Below are positions 6,178 to 6,418 of a stretch of DNA of 6,418 bases, in pieces. The stretch is taken from assembly GCA_050011095.1 (NCBI GenBank), contig JBEKJU010000216.1, positions 1-6,418 on the forward strand. The letters run 5' to 3'. Numbering within the stretch: position 1 is the stretch's first letter; every line of letters starts with the position of its first letter. Both the position numbers and the translations under genes were made by a program. Under the pieces are notes generated by a model. The model had not been told where the DNA came from and made no database searches. It saw only the letters and a list, made by a program, of their open reading frames with translations. Source of the stretch: JBEKJU01 sp050011095 (lineage in GTDB: Bacteria; Desulfobacterota; Syntrophorhabdia; Syntrophorhabdales; WCHB1-27).

Positions 6178-6232
6178 GAGATGGCCACCTACCCCTAAAC
6201 CCCTATGCCCCGGGTGGCCATCTCCCTTTTTT
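6178..6232 (+). terminator. Intrinsic terminator with C-rich loop
   Basis: GAGATGGCCACC (6178-6189) pairs perfectly over 12 bp with GGTGGCCATCTC (6213-6224), followed by CC and six T residues (6227-6232); a second T6 run follows at 6238-6243. The 23-nt loop (6190-6212) is unusually long and contains three CCCC tracts at 6192, 6200 and 6208. It ends the plus-strand intergenic unit before the convergent permease. On the minus strand the stem is not followed by a T-run, so it is probably a poor terminator for the permease. Confidence 0.85.
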
Positions 6233-6263
6233 GTCCCTTTTTTCCTTGGAATGCAACCCGGTA

Positions 6264-6418
6264 TTAGCCCAGCCTCTTCTTGAACCGCAGGACGCTGACG
6301 AGGAGGATCGCCGTCCCCAAGACCAGGAGGGCGAGGACCTGCGGCCAGAGCACCTCGAAGCCGACACCCTTGAGGAATATGCCCCGGACGATCACGAGAA
6401 AATAGCGCAGGGGGGAGA
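6264..6418 (-). CDS. ABC-2 type transport permease, C-terminal end (partial)
   Basis: Only the last 50 codons are in the window, ending at TAA (6264-6266); the 5' part lies beyond 6418. The visible protein starts SPLRYFLVIVRGIFLKGVGF, a pattern typical of the C-terminal region of YhhJ/YbhR/YbhS-like ABC-2 membrane subunits. These work with an ATPase and usually a HlyD-like protein in drug or small-molecule export across the inner membrane. It then has one hydrophobic helix (VLALLVLGTAILLVSVL) and a basic cytoplasmic tail ending KKRLG, as expected for the last transmembrane segment. The partner ATPase and adaptor are probably upstream, outside the window. It converges on the small RNA unit, with 31 bp between the T-tract of that terminator and this stop codon. 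Confidence 0.85.
   Translation of the reverse strand, partial: SPLRYFLVIVRGIFLKGVGFEVLWPQVLALLVLGTAILLVSVLRFKKRLG

Larger units (their letters stand above)
5990..6232 (+). ncRNA. Candidate small regulatory RNA, possibly dual-function
   Basis: A self-contained transcription unit of about 243 nt, bounded by a near-consensus promoter and a strong intrinsic terminator. In order it carries a 5' structured segment closed by a perfect 9-bp helix (5998-6006 with 6049-6057), a strong ribosome binding site (6075-6082), a 19-codon ORF (6091-6150), a pyrimidine-rich segment with CTCCTCCC (6164-6171), and a terminator hairpin with a C-rich loop (6178-6232). Exposed C-rich or CCUCC sequences are known in other bacteria as the seed regions of small RNAs that pair with Shine-Dalgarno sequences, such as the C-rich RNAs of Staphylococcus and the CCUCCUCCC-motif RNAs of alpha-proteobacteria. 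It is not recognisable as 6S RNA, tmRNA, RNase P RNA, SRP RNA or a riboswitch class I know. Transcription and function are inferred. Confidence 0.5.

Noticed and set aside
5990..6232. Known RNA classes (6S, SRP, tmRNA, RNase P, c-di-GMP or glutamine riboswitch) for the intergenic unit
   Set aside because: Diagnostic conserved blocks of each class were looked for by eye and not found; partial resemblances such as GGACGGA to the glutamine motif lack the matching partner strands.
1..6418. CRISPR array, tRNA or rRNA gene, or insertion sequence
   Set aside because: No regularly spaced direct repeats, no tRNA cloverleaf or rRNA blocks and no transposase-like frame are visible; the 16S-tail similarity at 6160 is only about 15 bases.

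Overview
The window looks like a GC-rich, free-living bacterium, most likely an anaerobic delta-proteobacterium-type lineage (Desulfobacterota/Syntrophorhabdus-like). That placement rests on three things: the gene style (a multi-PAS hybrid histidine kinase with a CACHE sensor, a ThiI-like PP-loop protein with an NFACT-R-like tail, and an ABC-2 permease); the strong AAGGAGG-type ribosome binding sites; and a palindromic repeat of a kind I associate with those genomes. It is an inference from gene style, not from a marker gene.

Layout. Positions 1-104 hold a large imperfect palindrome that is probably a dispersed intergenic repeat. Positions 105-451 are non-coding and end in a GC-rich stem-loop and a strong ribosome binding site. 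Positions 452-4621 (+) encode one intact 1389-residue membrane hybrid sensor kinase: TM1, CACHE, TM2, HAMP, five PAS domains, HisKA, HATPase and a receiver. Only 62 bp separate it from a convergent gene at 4684-5682 (-), a 332-residue PP-loop ATPase of the ThiI/MnmA-like tRNA-thiolation type with an NFACT-R-like C-terminal domain. A good sigma70-type promoter for that gene lies at 5799-5828. The window ends inside the 3' end of an ABC-2 type transport permease on the minus strand (6264-6418).

The most interesting part is the roughly 580-bp gap between the PP-loop gene and the permease. It contains what looks like a complete, independent transcription unit on the plus strand. A near-consensus promoter (5955-5982) is followed by a structured segment with a perfect 9-bp closing helix (5998-6057), then a strong ribosome binding site and a 19-codon ORF (6091-6150). 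Next comes an anti-Shine-Dalgarno-like segment that resembles the 3' tail of 16S rRNA (6159-6174). The unit ends in an intrinsic terminator with a 12-bp stem and a C-rich loop carrying three CCCC tracts at 8-nt spacing (6178-6232). I read this as a candidate small regulatory RNA of about 243 nt, possibly dual-function (RNA plus micropeptide). I do not recognise it as a known riboswitch or housekeeping RNA.

The protein genes do not form an obvious joint pathway. The kinase is an orphan with no adjacent response regulator or output gene, the PP-loop gene is a monocistronic RNA-modification gene, and the permease belongs to an export system lying mostly outside the window.
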